In this document: positions 21,322 to 33,824 of the stretch, one piece after another
Layout: every line of letters begins with the position of its first letter
Position numbering within the stretch: the stretch's first letter is position 1
Source of the DNA: Buddleja alternifolia
Lineage: Eukaryota > Streptophyta > Magnoliopsida > Lamiales > Scrophulariaceae
DNA: 64,000 bases
Direction: 5' to 3'
Assembly: GCA_019426215.1 (NCBI GenBank)
Contig: CM033400.1
Coordinates: 10,896,568 to 10,960,567, forward strand
Translations under genes and position numbers: made by a program
Notes under the pieces: generated by a model
The model's input: the letters and a program-made list of their open reading frames with translations, nothing else
What the model was told of the DNA's origin: nothing
Databases searched by the model: none

Positions 21322-23130
21322 CCTTTTTATCCTTCATTTTAGCTAAATACTTGACCATAATAACTTTTTCTTTCGTTTATTTTTCAATATATTTATTAGG
21401 TATAATAAATATGTACTTCTTTAGTATTCTTTTAGACCATCTCCAATGTATTGCACCAAAATGGTGTAACTTTTGCACCCCAATGTATTGCACTATTTTT
21501 AATACTAAAAGGAATATTCTCTATGTATTATTTTATACAACTCATCTTTTACTATTTCTAATATTTCACAACTAACATCTAACTTTAAGTTTTTCATTAC
21601 ATATTCGACCAATAAAATATATTTTGTTATTTTATAATACTATACGAACAATATTTTTGTTATTTTATTATAATAAATAATTAAAATTTAATTTAAATCT
21701 TTTAGTTTTTGGGTATTAGAATTGTATGGTTTTTGTATTATTATGTAATATTAATCTATGTTGATATGAATATTTTTAATGTTTTACATTTATATGGTAT
21801 ATGCATTTTGTACTAGTTTTAATATAAATCTTTTATTTATAATTAAATTTTAAAGTAAAATAATATATAATTGAGTAAAAAAAATAACAAGGGGAAATGT
21901 CACTTATAATCTCTAAACTATTACGTTTGTCTCATTTATGTCCCTAAACTAAAGATTGTTATGCTACCTTCCCCAAAGTAATAATTTCGTCTCACTTTAG
22001 TCATTTTCGGTGATTTGTGGCGGGAACTGTAAGTTTCGAGTTGCACTTTGGTCCCCAAAGTATCAAATTTATATTACTTTGGTCTCTAAACCAAAAAAAA
22101 ATCGAGAAAATTTATGTTTTTGGCAATTTCACAATCTACCTTATTTTAAGTGTTATTATTTAACTACTATAAATTAGTATATACTTATAGGTAATGTCTC
22201 ATAGAAGGATTAAAATTAATATATATTAATAATTAATTCCTAAATTAAAGAATAAAAACAACTACCTTTTCTAGATATAGTAGTGTAGGAATCTTGTAGA
22301 ATTTTTTTAAAACTTGTGTAGAAAGTTTCTAGAATATCTCTATAAAGTGTGCAGAAACATCCTTGTAAATATCTAGATAGGAAGTCTCTAGATAGTTAAT
22401 CTCAACCGTCAAATTAGATCCGTCACCATTGTCCTCTGAGGAGGAGGAGTTGTATAAATAGGTGGTAGGACTTCATTTATACTTCAAAATTATTTGAAGT
22501 GTATGTGTTAGAGAGTGGTACGCAGAAACCTATCCCTTGGATTAGCTGCTACTTCACATAGATAGCCTTCCATCACCTAGGTTTGGTGAGAGCATTCCTA
22601 GATGCTTATCAAAAAAAAGAGAGCATTCCTAGATGTTAGTCCCATGATAATGTTCAATACCATGCACACATTTAACATTTAAGTCAATTACTTATCCTTA
22701 ACAAATAAGGCAAGAAATGAATTTCTAGTTGATTGTATACCTCAGTAGCGTGCTTAGGAGCAAAGCAACTCCAAAAACATCACAATGTTTGACTAAATTA
22801 CAATGTTTGACTAAAGCTCTGTCAAAACCAAATAAAACTTGATAGTGTAAGTTGACATAAATGCCAAAATAAGCACCATAGTCGAGAATGGTAGTGCTCA
22901 CAGACGAAATAGCGAGCTCGGTGTTCACCGATATAATTGGCCTAGAGTTTTTAGAATACAAGAGCATATTACGTTTGAAAATAAAAAATAATCTTATGGA
23001 TGTATTTTGTTTACTCGGATGTACCCTATTTGACTTTTGTCATTTTATTACAGCAAACTGGGGCTTTTGATTTAGGCCGTCCGATGATTAGATCTGGGAG
23101 AAGAATTGCGGACTACTGGATCAAAGGATT
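21322..23130. other. AT-rich intergenic DNA with unclassified repeat remnants
   Basis: No gene is seen. The stretch 21893-22130, beginning GGGGAAATGTCACTTATAA, contains phrases recurring within it (cctaaact, ccccaaagtat) and looks like part of an old MITE. A small duplication of GAGAGCATTCCTAGATG occurs at about 22588-22637. Confidence 0.4.
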
Positions 23131-23298
23131 GATTAAAAAGGGGAGGCTCAAAAAGACAGCACTTCATTAATGTGTTGGCTGAATGAGGAAGGGACACGTG
23201 TGGCAAGATTGAAGTTGATTAAAAAGGGAAGGCCCAAGACACTTCATTAATGTGTAGGTAGAAGGAGGAAGGGACACGTGTGGCAGGATTGAAGATTG
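23131..23298. repeat. Direct duplication of about 83 bp containing a CACGTG G-box
   Basis: Two adjacent copies start GATTAAAAAGGGRAGGC at 23131 and 23217. Each contains 'acttcattaatgtgt' and 'gaggaagggacacgtgtggca'. The CACGTG core is therefore duplicated. Confidence 0.75.
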
Positions 23299-23804
23299 AT
23301 AGATATTAGTTGGATACCATTAGAATATATCTGAAACACAGTATTATGACCAATTAAAAGAATGACAGCTGTCTACCTTAATTTCAGTGTTTCACTTGTT
23401 GGGATAAATACAACCCTGGGGATATCGGCGCAGTGGAAATGTATGTATTTTAATAAAAATCGATGTCCCCTAAACAAGGTTAGGCAGACATGGTACATAT
23501 TGGGTTGGGTAATCCTTGAGGTAGTCTAGCACAGCGGAATATAAAAAAATTTAAAATCCTACCCCGAAACAGGATTAATGGCTGATTTAATTAAACTAAT
23601 TAAGTTACAAAAAAAAAAAAAAAAACTTCACGAAATTCCTTTCGCGCTATGTTCATCGTACAAGTTTCTGATCTAGCAATCCGAACAAAAATCACGTCGC
23701 CTCGAATCTGTATATGAACCGTCGGCCCCTTTTGAATTTCGAGCTCCAATTTTGGTTCTTTATATCTTCAAGTGATCCAATAGTTTCACCTCTAAGATGT
23801 ATCC

Positions 23805-24103
23805 TGTAACACCCAATAATCTCCGCTCCTAATTTCGTAGAAGTGAAGGTAAACATTACAATCACCGCTAATTAGATTTTTGTGAATTATTTGATTGTAG
23901 TGATTCGCGTTCGACTAAAAATATTTTTCTACTTACTTATATAACTATTATTATATCTATATGTGAAATAGGTTAGTAGTTTATACCTCATGGTGGAATA
24001 GTTGATGCATTATATCATTTAAGGTATATATATATACACATATATGTTCATCTTCATCAAATGATTAGTAATAGTTAAGTGGGTCTATGCCTAACTATGC
24101 CTA

Positions 24104-24139
<36 letters not shown>

Positions 24140-26462
24140 CGCATGCACACACACACACATAGATATATATATATACCATGCATGCTCTAATAGAGAAGGA
24201 AGACTAGGAGGTGGCAACTAGGAAGTACATCTCATCTACCAAAAAACAAACGTGGCTAAGGGAGAATTAATCTCCATTTCTTTTTCAATACCTTTTTTTT
24301 GTTTTTGACCAAGACTCCTTATATAATACAACTCACACTCACGGCTGAACATCTCCCCAATTCAGCCTTCTTATCCCCTTAAGATACAAACAATTGTAGA
24401 AAGAAACAATTTACATAGGGAGAGAAAGGTTTGCCAAGGATACTCTAAAGACATCACCTTCACTTGATTCTCTTAAGGTATATGGTAGTTAATCATTGCT
24501 TTTGCATGAATATATTGTAGACTAAATGTAGTTCAATCCGTATATGACCTTGAATTGAGAATATCATATCATATATATGTATTTTAGTTAACTTCTATGG
24601 CATGATGTTTAACTGTGTTTGGAACTTTCAGTTTCTGAAGTTACGTTTAAAGCTGTAATGAGGTACCTAAACTTGTGAGTTTGATTATGATAAATTTTCT
24701 AGAATAACTTGATTGTGTGGTAAACATCTCTGAAAAATTTGGTAAGGATTAGAGTTGTGTGAAATTTTCTAAAAATCGTTGAACAAAATCGCCAGTCTGT
24801 TCGGCGGAAGTGCAAATTGTTACTGTTTTGAAGATGTTTCGTGTACTTGGAAATTTTTGTTTACTCTAAAACTTTTACAGTAGCTTGATACATGTGTTAT
24901 AGAGATTTCATATAAATTTCGGAATTTTTCAGTAAACAGGGGATTTTACAAAAATATTTGAGTATAAGGTGTCTGTTCTGAAACAAATCTGCCGAGACGG
25001 TCCAGTTTCGTTGATCAAATCCCCAATTTGACAAAGAAATTAAATCTAGCAAATTTATGTAGACTTTTACAGCATCCTATATGTTATCCTGAAAATTTTG
25101 AGAAAGAAATTCCAATCCGAGAATATGTTAGAAAATTGTTGACATATGTTGCGCATGTAAGGGAGCTAGTTGGAACTTAATTGCCTATATGTTTGGATAG
25201 TATGATATAACTTGTTGCATGGGATTAGCTTAAAGTGTATTGTTTTGTGAAAATGATAGTATTTTGTATCACAGGATACTTTCGTGATTCCGAGGCCGAG
25301 GCAACGACGCCGGTTTATTATAGTGAGGGTTTCTCTTGTTCTTTCAACTTGATCTTGCTTACCATTTTTCGTTCCCTTTATCTAATAAATCATAGCCAAG
25401 TGTGACCTCGTAAAGTTTCGTTGATCAGACCCTTATTCTCATCTAAGGTAAGTGTCCAACCGTGTCCCAATTTGTAGTCTATCGTTCTTGTTTCCGCTCG
25501 CTCTAGCTCGAATACAAATCAGTATACATATTCTAGTAGGAAACTCGTTGAAACGATTATTCTTCTTGGCTCTATTCCGTCGGCTAAGGGAGCTAAGTGC
25601 TATACGGGACAAAGTGCCACGTGACGGCGGGGGCCACCGCTTGAACCCGTAGGAGCCACCTCTAGAATCCCGAAGTCTGGCATCCATCCGCGATGTGTCA
25701 TTTTCTTGATATACAGCTTTGATTCGAAAAAGCAGAGTGAAGGGAGCTAAGTGCTATACGGGACAAAGTGCCACGCGACGGCGGGGGCCACCTCTTGAAC
25801 CCGTAGGAGCCACCACTAGAATCCCGACACCTGGAACACTTCATAGAACATAAAGGTGTGAAGCCTCCTGCTGGTATGGGACAGTGGAAGGTGGATCACG
25901 ATCACATGATATGATTACAAAAGTACATGGGTTATGTCCTCTGATTCATACGTAACATACTCGATTAATTTACCTTGTGATATGTTATTCTATTCTTTTG
26001 CTTGCCATCGTATATGTCCATGTCGTTAATAATTTTCGCTGCAGATTCTATCTCTCATGATAAGGTAAAGCAAGCCATTAGCCTACCTCACTGGGTCATT
26101 CGGACTCACCCCTCCTTCTTTCTTCCTTTTCAGATAAGCTTAGAATGTCGGATACAAATGGAGAAATGAGAAATAAAGGAAGCATTGGTTTGTTTCTATC
26201 AAAGGGAGTAATGTTTTGGGATGTACGATTGGGTATGTATATGTTTTGGCTTGGAGATTTGTAATTGATAGGGTTATTATTTAATTGTGTAAGACTGATG
26301 AATAAGGTATTGTTGGTTTAAGTGGAATGAAATTCTTTTAGTTTTAGTAGATGAAGAATTGGTATAGTTCTGACGCTTAGCGCTAGCTCGAGAAAGGACA
26401 GTCTCGTGGATCGAGCTAGTGTCGCGGTGTAGCGGGCCACCAGGTGGTCGGTGGGCGTTACA
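23805..26462. mobile_element. Solo LTR (2658 bp), Ty3/gypsy-like, perfect 5-bp TSD
   Basis: It starts TGTAACACCC and ends GGGCGTTACA, so the ends are inverted repeats. Both flanks carry TATCC (23800-23804 and 26463-26467). It has no internal coding region, primer-binding site or second LTR, so it is a solo LTR left by LTR-LTR recombination. TGTAAC(A/G)CCC ends are common in plant chromovirus LTRs, which is the basis for the gypsy assignment (inference). Confidence 0.85.
25588..25834. repeat. Direct repeat of about 94 bp within the solo LTR
   Basis: Two copies (25588-25681 and 25742-25834) start GGGAGCTAAGTGCTATACGG and end AGAATCCCGA. They differ at only a few bases and are separated by about 60 bp. 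GC content is higher than in the surroundings. Confidence 0.85.
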
Positions 26463-27305
26463 TATCCACACTTCCGTATAGTACCCAATAAATATATATA
26501 TGGTGCTAACCTATATATTTATTTTCGATCCAATCTAAGCGTATTATTTGAAGGTAGGAATATATTGTGAAAGATTAAGCTCAACATATGAGAAAAATCT
26601 TGTCTGGGAATAATGGGTAGCGGCGTTTTTTCCTTAGAGAAAACAGAAGACAAAATTCTCTCTGTCTCTCTTGTGTTGGACGAAAATTCTAGGTGTAGAA
26701 AAGTTGTGTGTATATTTTTCTTAACACACATATTTATAGAGAGATTCCTGGGTTTCGTTTACTTGGAAGGCAAGATAAAATCAAATCTCCAAGATTTGAC
26801 TTTCATCTAATTCTAAGTAAACTCAATTAAGGAGTTTCCTTAAAACAAGAAAATTAGCCAACAAGCTAACTTATTCCTTTTCTCCCTCCTAAATATTTCC
26901 AACTTGATCAAGAGTGGGAGAGGAATTAAATCCTCCCCTATTTCGTCCGCCACCTGTAAGTCCCTCTTGTGCTTGGAGTCCAAAAAATATATTTTACTAG
27001 ATTAATTTTTGACTCCTTATTTAATTAAATAGTCAAACCATTTAATTAAATATTCCATAAAAATTAAAGTCTCACCTTAATTATTATTTACCCAATCATT
27101 TCATTAATCTTATTTAATTTTTGATCAATTCTACTAATTAAATAAAACCCTAGGACTCTATTAGGTCCATTAATTAATTAATCCACCTTGATTAAATAAA
27201 TAGTCTAATTAATTGATCTTCTACCAATTAATTAATATTCCATTTAGGTAAATCCTTGACTTTCCTAATTTCACCTCAACTTCCAAAGTTTATTAATCAT
27301 TTCTT

Positions 27306-28562
27306 GGCAGTGTTTGCAAACTCTAAACAAAAGTGCCTTTGAGCTTTTAACTAAAAATAAGTAATTTTGTAGTGTTTGCAAATCCAACTTTTGCTTCTAA
27401 TTCTCTAAAATTAAGCTCCCAAAAGCCAAAAGCTCCAAGCTGGGGGGGGGGGGGGGGGGGGGGGGGGGGTGCTTCTAGGTGCTTTTTAAATTCCTGCAAT
27501 TAAATTAATTTTTTATGACTATTTTAGCCTTGAAAATATTTTCATATTCCCATATCAACCCATCAGAATTTAAAAAAGAACGAAGCGATTAAAATAAAAA
27601 AATTCAGGGAACATAAATTAACGTAAAATCGTCCACCCCTTTCCTCTAGGATTCCTACTCCTGCTTGTTAATTATATTTTAGTAGTTTGGATATTACTGA
27701 AATCAAGAGATATATCAGCACCAAGAGCCCTAAATTGGAAATACAACGAAAATACAGAGCGAGTAACTTAGCAAATTAACAGAGCAGAAGACAAAAATTT
27801 TACTCCCAGGTTTGTATTATTATTTTTTGTCGTGATTTATTTGTCATTCTTCTCAATTTAAAATTGTATTTTACATTTCTCTTCATGTAATATTATGGAT
27901 ATTTACGTTTGCAAACACTGAATCAGATGGAGTTTAGATCCAAACGAGTCAATTATAAGATTAGCGGATAAATGACTGCAATTTATTTCTATACTTTCAC
28001 ATTAGGAGTTGATTTAAGTGTTGCAGTCCACAATTTGCTTAAACTTGCGACTGTTGGTTAATCTATGAAGTCGGAGTTGCTACTTTTTGTTTGTGTGTTA
28101 TGTTGTTCCAAGAAAAAATATCAATCAAGTCAATTATTTTTATGTTTATAATACTTGTTCAACTGCTTATTGCAAGCCAATGAGGTCTAGAAAAACTTAA
28201 AAAGAAAGACAATAGAAAAAAAATTGAAGGTGAGCACATGACGGACACTTGTAGAATATGTTAACTATCCTTTAAAAATTAATATTATTTCATAAACATA
28301 TGCTTTTAATGGTATTTTGTTAAAGAGAATAGTAGGAACATAACGTCAAGAAAGAATGATTTTTATTTTATTTTAGGGGCAATATTGTACTTTCTTCAAA
28401 AAAGCTAATTAGTAATCACTTTTATTTACAAATACTCGCCGCAACATTTTTCTACTTTCTGCTTGAGTTTGCAAACACTGCCCACTTCTGCTTCTCAAGT
28501 GATTCTACTTATTTTTCACTGAAAAGCAATTCTCTAGAAGCAATAGAGTTTGCAAACACTCC
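27306..28562. mobile_element. hAT-like foldback element with CAGTGTTTGCAAAC ends
   Basis: GGCAGTGTTTGCAAACTC (27306-27323) has a perfect 18-base inverted partner at 28465-28482. A second pair (TAGTGTTTGCAAATCC near 27370 and the inverse of GAGTTTGCAAACACTCC near 28547) lies offset, giving staggered arms. CAGTG-type ends suit hAT. No clear 8-bp target duplication was found, and the exact right border (28482 or about 28562) is uncertain. Non-coding. Confidence 0.55.
27442..27469. repeat. Homopolymer run of 28 G
   Basis: An uninterrupted G tract sits between 'ccaagct' and 'tgcttctagg' inside the foldback element. Such runs are unusual in AT-rich plant DNA, and the true length may be uncertain in the assembly. 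Confidence 0.9.
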
Positions 28563-28955
28563 CTTTATAAGTAGGAACCTTAGGAGTAAGTGTGTGACAC
28601 CTTAGGCTCGTTCATGTTCTAGTAGTAAGTATACATTCCAAAAGTATCATTGTACCTTTCTTTATTTAGAAAGTACTAGATTAAATCTTTCTTGATTTAA
28701 TCCGACCATGAATTATTTTCCATAATATCATGGTATCTACAAATCGAGGTTACTGTCTAGCAACGGGCCTCGAAGACCTCGACACAATTGATATTAAGAT
28801 ACTCAACCTATCATAACCACGATCATTGCGTAAGTAAGATCCTTCCAACATATTTCCCGGATTGGTATCTTGAGTAATGGCTTAGTCAAAACTCTTATGA
28901 CCCAATCTTTATGTTTTTTTCATTGCATGATATCGATTCTTGCAATCCAAAAAAC
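28563..28955. other. Non-coding stretch left of element C
   Basis: No gene is seen. It may be the outer part of the minus-strand LTR that begins at 27305, since the foldback element lies between them, but I cannot show homology. Confidence 0.3.
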
Positions 28956-30191
28956 TAAAAGTGTTGTATGCCCGACGAGCCATATGTTGGCTTGATCACT
29001 GGATCATACACACTATGTTAGTCTTATCATTTAGATTGTATCAAAACTGTAGGAATGCTTCTTTGTTGTTGACTAATCAGGAGAGTATAGATAAAGATCA
29101 CATGGATTACATATGGTTAGGGGTGGCGGTCGGGATACCTATGGAATGCTCTCAAAGATTGTAATCCTAAAAACACGTTTCAAGTCATAGAGGCTATGAG
29201 ATGTGGGATATCACTGGCCTCGTCAAGACTTGTTCATGGGTGTAACTCTTATTAGAGGTTAACGTGTTCCATTGTCAATGACCCATGAGTCAATACACAC
29301 ACGAAGATCCATGCTTTGGAAAAGTGTGGGATTGAATGACCTCGTAAGCACTCCTCGTTGGTGCTGTCGAACTTGGAGTCCTTGGGTCTCGTAATGTGAG
29401 ATAATCCTTAGACCTGACATGTAATTGGAAAGGTCACTACCCACTATACTTTTGATACATACGTGCACTCCAAGAGAGTCATACGACATGTATGTTCCGT
29501 ATAGTCTAGTAGTACAGTGGAACAAGTGCCAGTCGTAAGGGGATCCATCCAGGGCTGTCTGCCTGGCATTTCCTATGTTGTTGAGTGAAACTGAATGATT
29601 GATAAAAGTCTCTGGCCAAAGCATAGTCTTATAAGAGGGATTGGTGATCCCTGCTTGGAAGACCGAATCATTAGTGGAACCAACATAGTCATAGTTTTCG
29701 AGGTAACTAGGGTTTCCACCGTCACCAAACCCTAAGTTTTAGACGTGAAAAAGATGGAGGAATTTGACTCACACAAAGGTCAAAACCTGGATAGGTTTGT
29801 TTTTCATCGTTAACATCTAGGAAGTCGTGGCGACGTTGCTAGACATTGAACCACGACCGATAGGTGCCTTGGGTTAATTAGTGAAGATAATCCAAGACCT
29901 AGTTAATTATTATGAATAATTACACTAGCCTATGGGAGGACTTATTGCTAGCTTGTTAATGAGCATAAGGGGTCACAAACTAACTTAGTGTAATACCTAT
30001 TGGCTAGTTAATTCTTTGTGAATTAATGGAGAGATTAATTAATTGGAATTAATTAATCAAGGAAAAGGAATAAATTAATTAAGTGGTCTTGATTAATAAT
30101 AGTCTTATAATTTAATATTGGAATATTAAATTAGAAAAGACTAATTAATTAATTAGTGGTCTAATTAATTAATGTATGAAAGAGGAAAATA

Positions 30192-30223
<32 letters not shown>

Positions 30224-30565
30224 GCATAGGCGTGTATGTGTATATGGATTTGGTGGAGGATTTTTTCTTGTTCACCAAGTCTATGTATATATATATTTAA
30301 TATGTATCTTATAATTTAATTGGTAGGATCTATTCTAATTAATTAGGTGACTAATTGAAATGGAAAGATCTTATAAATATATTAGGATAGATATTATGGA
30401 TAAGGTAAGATCTATTTAATTAGTTAGTTGACTAATTATATGAAAAGATCTTATTTAGATAGATCTTATATATTTGGAAAAAATCTCAAATATATGAAAA
30501 GATCTTGTTTGTTAATTAGTGGATCTAATTAACTAAGGAAGAGAAATAAGATGGAAGGAAACTAA

Positions 30566-30605
<40 letters not shown>

Positions 30606-31152
30606 AATATATAAAATAGGCGTGTACATGTATGTGTGTGAGTTTGTCTTATGGTGGACTCTCATTCTATATAATATATGTATTGATGTTTTCTTCTTAA
30701 GTCAACTAATTCATTCTACACAATTTTGATTGTTAAAATTATTCTCTCCATCTTTTCTCTTCCACCTCTTTCACATCTATTTCTTCCAACTCATGTGTTC
30801 AGTACGAGGAACACCAAAATATTTTCCTACCCTTTTCCTCGTAAGCCAAAATTCGTTATTCTCTTGGCTAGCACTGGTGGAGATAATCAAGAATACGAGA
30901 TAAGGTGTGGATAAACTTAGAGGCGCAACACTTAGTGCAATAGAGCAAATCCATTCGGAGAGGTGTAGCAGAGAGTTGTCGTTGCTGTTTTTTGGTTCTT
31001 CAAGAAGTAAACACGAAAACTCATCTTGAGGATAGTTTTTTGAATCCGATGGTACCATGTCTACCTAGCCCTAGTTTGGGGATGTCGGATTTTTTTTAAT
31101 ATCCATGTCTTCTGCTGAGTTCGGCATCCCCGAGGCTGTACCGATCCCAACA
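28956..31152 (+). repeat. 5' LTR of element C
   Basis: Paired with 35571-37226: shared landmarks include 'gagccatatgttggcttgat', 'ggttgacgtgtt/ggttaacgtgtt' and 'ggtggaggattttttcttgt'. It ends CCCAACA just before the primer-binding site. It contains two (TA)n microsatellites (about 30190-30215 and 30566-30602). ORFs inside are incidental. Confidence 0.75.
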
Positions 31153-31153
31153 A

Positions 31154-31165
31154 TAGTATCAGAGC
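31154..31165 (+). promoter_or_regulatory. Primer-binding site of element C (initiator tRNA-Met type)
   Basis: TAGTATCAGAGC differs at one base from the canonical TGGTATCAGAGC and lies 1 nt after the LTR end. Confidence 0.8.
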
Positions 31166-31849
31166 TAAGATTTTGACATGGCTTGGATTCTTTGTCTGTG
31201 TTTATGTTTATGTGCTTTAAATTTGTTTTATCGCACGTAAAATGGATTGGAATTTTTGATTTTATTTTTGGACCGATGAAAATCGTTTAAATCTGAAAAT
31301 TAATTTAGATCTGAAAAATAGATTTTTCGAAATCTGAGAATTTGCATTTTTTGAAAAACTTAGATTGCTGCATTTTTGTATCGAGAAATAGCACTTTGGA
31401 TTCAAGCATCGCTGTATACTGAAAGGTAACGAAAAATGAGCTTGATCTCGCAACTACGCTCAAGCGCCGTTGCTGATACACTAGCTGTCGTCGCCGTCCG
31501 TTAATGGCGGCACGTGACCCGGGGTCATCGTCACAACCCCACGCACGGACATCAATGGAGTTGTGTGCGTGGGGAGCCGACAGCGACCCCGTTGTTGTGC
31601 CACCCCTGCGGGTGACGCTATCCGACAGCCCCACCGCACGCGGCGGTGTTATTTCCGAGGCAGCGCGACTGCTGTCCAGTCGTGATCAAAGACGGGCTGC
31701 CGTGTCGATGGCAGCCCACTAGGATAGGAATCCTAGGGTTTTCCCCGAATTTTTGTAAATTGCAATTTGAATATATTTTTTGGCTATTCTGTAATTTTAT
31801 ATTTTGGGTTTAAAATGCAATTGAATATATTTTTTTGGTTGGACCTAAA

Positions 31850-32420
31850 AATGGACTTTCCAAAAACATGAGTTTTTATTTATATTTTGAAAGGACGAAA
31901 TAAAATGGGTATTTTATTGACTTTCGAAATTAAAATAAAAATAAATTGAGTTTTTGAAAATGGGCTTCTTCATGGGTTTTCGAAAATATGGCTCTTTTAT
32001 TTAAATTTTGAAAGGACGAAATAAAATTGATATTTTATTGACTTTCAAAATTAGAATAAAAGTGAACTTTTAAAATTGACCCCTATTCGAAGAAATGGAT
32101 TTCTTCATAACTTTTCAAAATATGGGTTTTCATTTGAATTTTGAAAGGACGAGATAAAATTGGTATTTTAATGACTTTCGATATTAAAATGAATTTGAGA
32201 TTTTTGAAATTTAGGGCCTTTGTGATTAAATGAAGAAATGGGCTTCTTCATGGACTTTCAAAGAATATGAATTTTATTTGAATTCCAAGTATGAGAATAA
32301 AATTAGTATTTTATGGACTTTGAAAATTGAATAAAATAAGTGATTTTTGAAATTGGGCTTTTTCGAATTAAATCAAAAGTGGACTTTTTCATTGATTTTT
32401 CAAAACGTATATTTATTATT
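31850..32420 (+). repeat. Leader tandem repeat, about 120-bp units
   Basis: Roughly five imperfect units carry TTTTGAAAGGACGAAATAAA, 'ggtattttattgactttcgaaatt' and GGGCTTCTTCATGG-type blocks, between the primer-binding site and the Gag fragment of element C. Confidence 0.7.
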
Positions 32421-33497
32421 TAGTTCTTGGAAAATTAATATTGATTGATTCCTAGAATAGAATAATATTAGAGTTTTGGAAATTGAATTAAATTTTGAAT
32501 TAATGGAGAATTATGATTTTCCATGTAATTTTCTGAAATTTATTTTTAGAAAATAATTAATTGGTCCACCAATTGAATTAGATTATCCTTAATTAAAGTC
32601 AGTAAATTAATGTTTATGAAAGCATGACGCGAACACGTATTATGTGATTATGTGATGATCCCGGTCGAGCCATAGACTAGACGTTTTAATTTGAGGCATG
32701 CGTGCCATGTTTTCTTTTTTATGTACATGAGAGGGTGAGGTTTCCTTTTCTCTTGTATTGTTGTAATTTGAAGACGAAGATGAAGATATATTGAAGAAGA
32801 AGTTGGAGATGTTCAAGCTCGAGGAGCTGTGAAGACCTTAATATAGGGTCCAGGTCCTTAGATTAGATTGGTCGACACCTTGATGGCTCGGGGTGTTTTA
32901 GGATTGGGTTGACTAGGATCACATTTACCACTTTATGTATAGCATGCACATTGTTATTTATCGCTTATATCTTATATATGATGTGTGGTGTTGCATGATC
33001 ACCTAAGAAAGATAAATAAATGAAAATGGTGAGACCTTGTATGTGAAAACCCCATATTAAAATATTAAGTCCATAAATGGAGAAATAGGGGGCCCGGAAG
33101 ATCCTTGATTAGGTCCAGTGCCTTCCATCACTAAATGTGAGAGGGAATAGCACGAGGCTTGTCATCATTGTCTCACGAATCGTGGAATGGTTGTAAGATT
33201 AAGTGTACTAATCTCACATTTAAGCATTCTATATAACAATGATGTTATATTAGAAGAGCACACAGGTTTCAGTTTCTCTAAGGAGTCGTCCATAAGTCGT
33301 GGGACTACCTGGCTATTTTTATGTTATGAGAATTTGATGGGTAGGACTTAAACGCAGACTAGTGTATGGTTGCATCGTGTTCTCAGGATGTACATGAAAT
33401 GTGAGGCAAACATCTCGAGAACCACCTGAACATGGACGAGGCCGTCGCGCCTGATCAAATGTTGCCACCCATTATCTTACAAGTCGTGGAATAAGGT

Positions 33498-33824
33498 ATG
33501 GGACATTTGACGCTCGAGCCCGCTGGAAATTGTTACATTTCCCATCTTCTATTAGTGAGGGTGATGGATTTTGAAAAGCAGTGGGAGCCTGTGCTGCTTG
33601 CTAACACTTCTCCATCTCCCACTCTTGAAAAGAAGAAAAACAGAGGGAGAAAGAAGAAGAAGAAGGGCAACGAACTGCAAGCAAATGGCGATATTAAGAA
33701 AGGGAAGTGCTTTAACTGCAAGAAGAAGGGACACTGGAAAGATCAATGCCCTGAGCCTCCTTGTGAACACACTAAATGTACATTTGTTTTTAAAGTTAAC
33801 TTGTTAGTTAACTGTGCTTCTTAA
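33498..33824 (+). pseudogene. Gag C-terminal fragment with CCHC zinc knuckle (element C)
   Basis: A 108-codon frame has a strongly basic stretch (EKKKNRGRKKKKKGNE) followed by CFNCKKKGHWKDQC (nt 33708-33749), a textbook CX2CX4HX4C nucleic-acid-binding knuckle of copia-type Gag. The upstream capsid part is not recognisable and the frame ends at a stop at 33824. No protease or pol follows. It probably represents the only surviving Gag piece. Confidence 0.7.

Larger units (their letters stand above)
23397..27305 (-). repeat. Diverged minus-strand LTR related to element C, split by a solo LTR
   Basis: Read on the minus strand, the end at 23397 (ccccagggttg...tcccaaca) and the block with 'taccatgtctgcctaacc' correspond to 31060-31152, the end of the 5' LTR of element C. 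A TATA box (TATAAATA on the minus strand, 26738-26731) precedes 'tgtgtgttaag'. The LTR is interrupted by the 2.66 kb insertion at 23805-26462. Its outer start is uncertain and may extend to about 28955 beyond the foldback at 27306. Confidence 0.55.

Noticed and set aside
21430..21500. GACCATCTCCAATG as a MITE end
   Set aside because: No inverted partner was found nearby.
29259..29624. 121-codon ORF on the minus strand in LTR C
   Set aside because: It lies wholly inside a non-coding LTR and is not open in the other LTR copy.
31305..31722. Overlapping ORFs in both strands near 31.5 kb
   Set aside because: They sit in the GC-richer leader of element C, read through each other and show no domain; probably chance.
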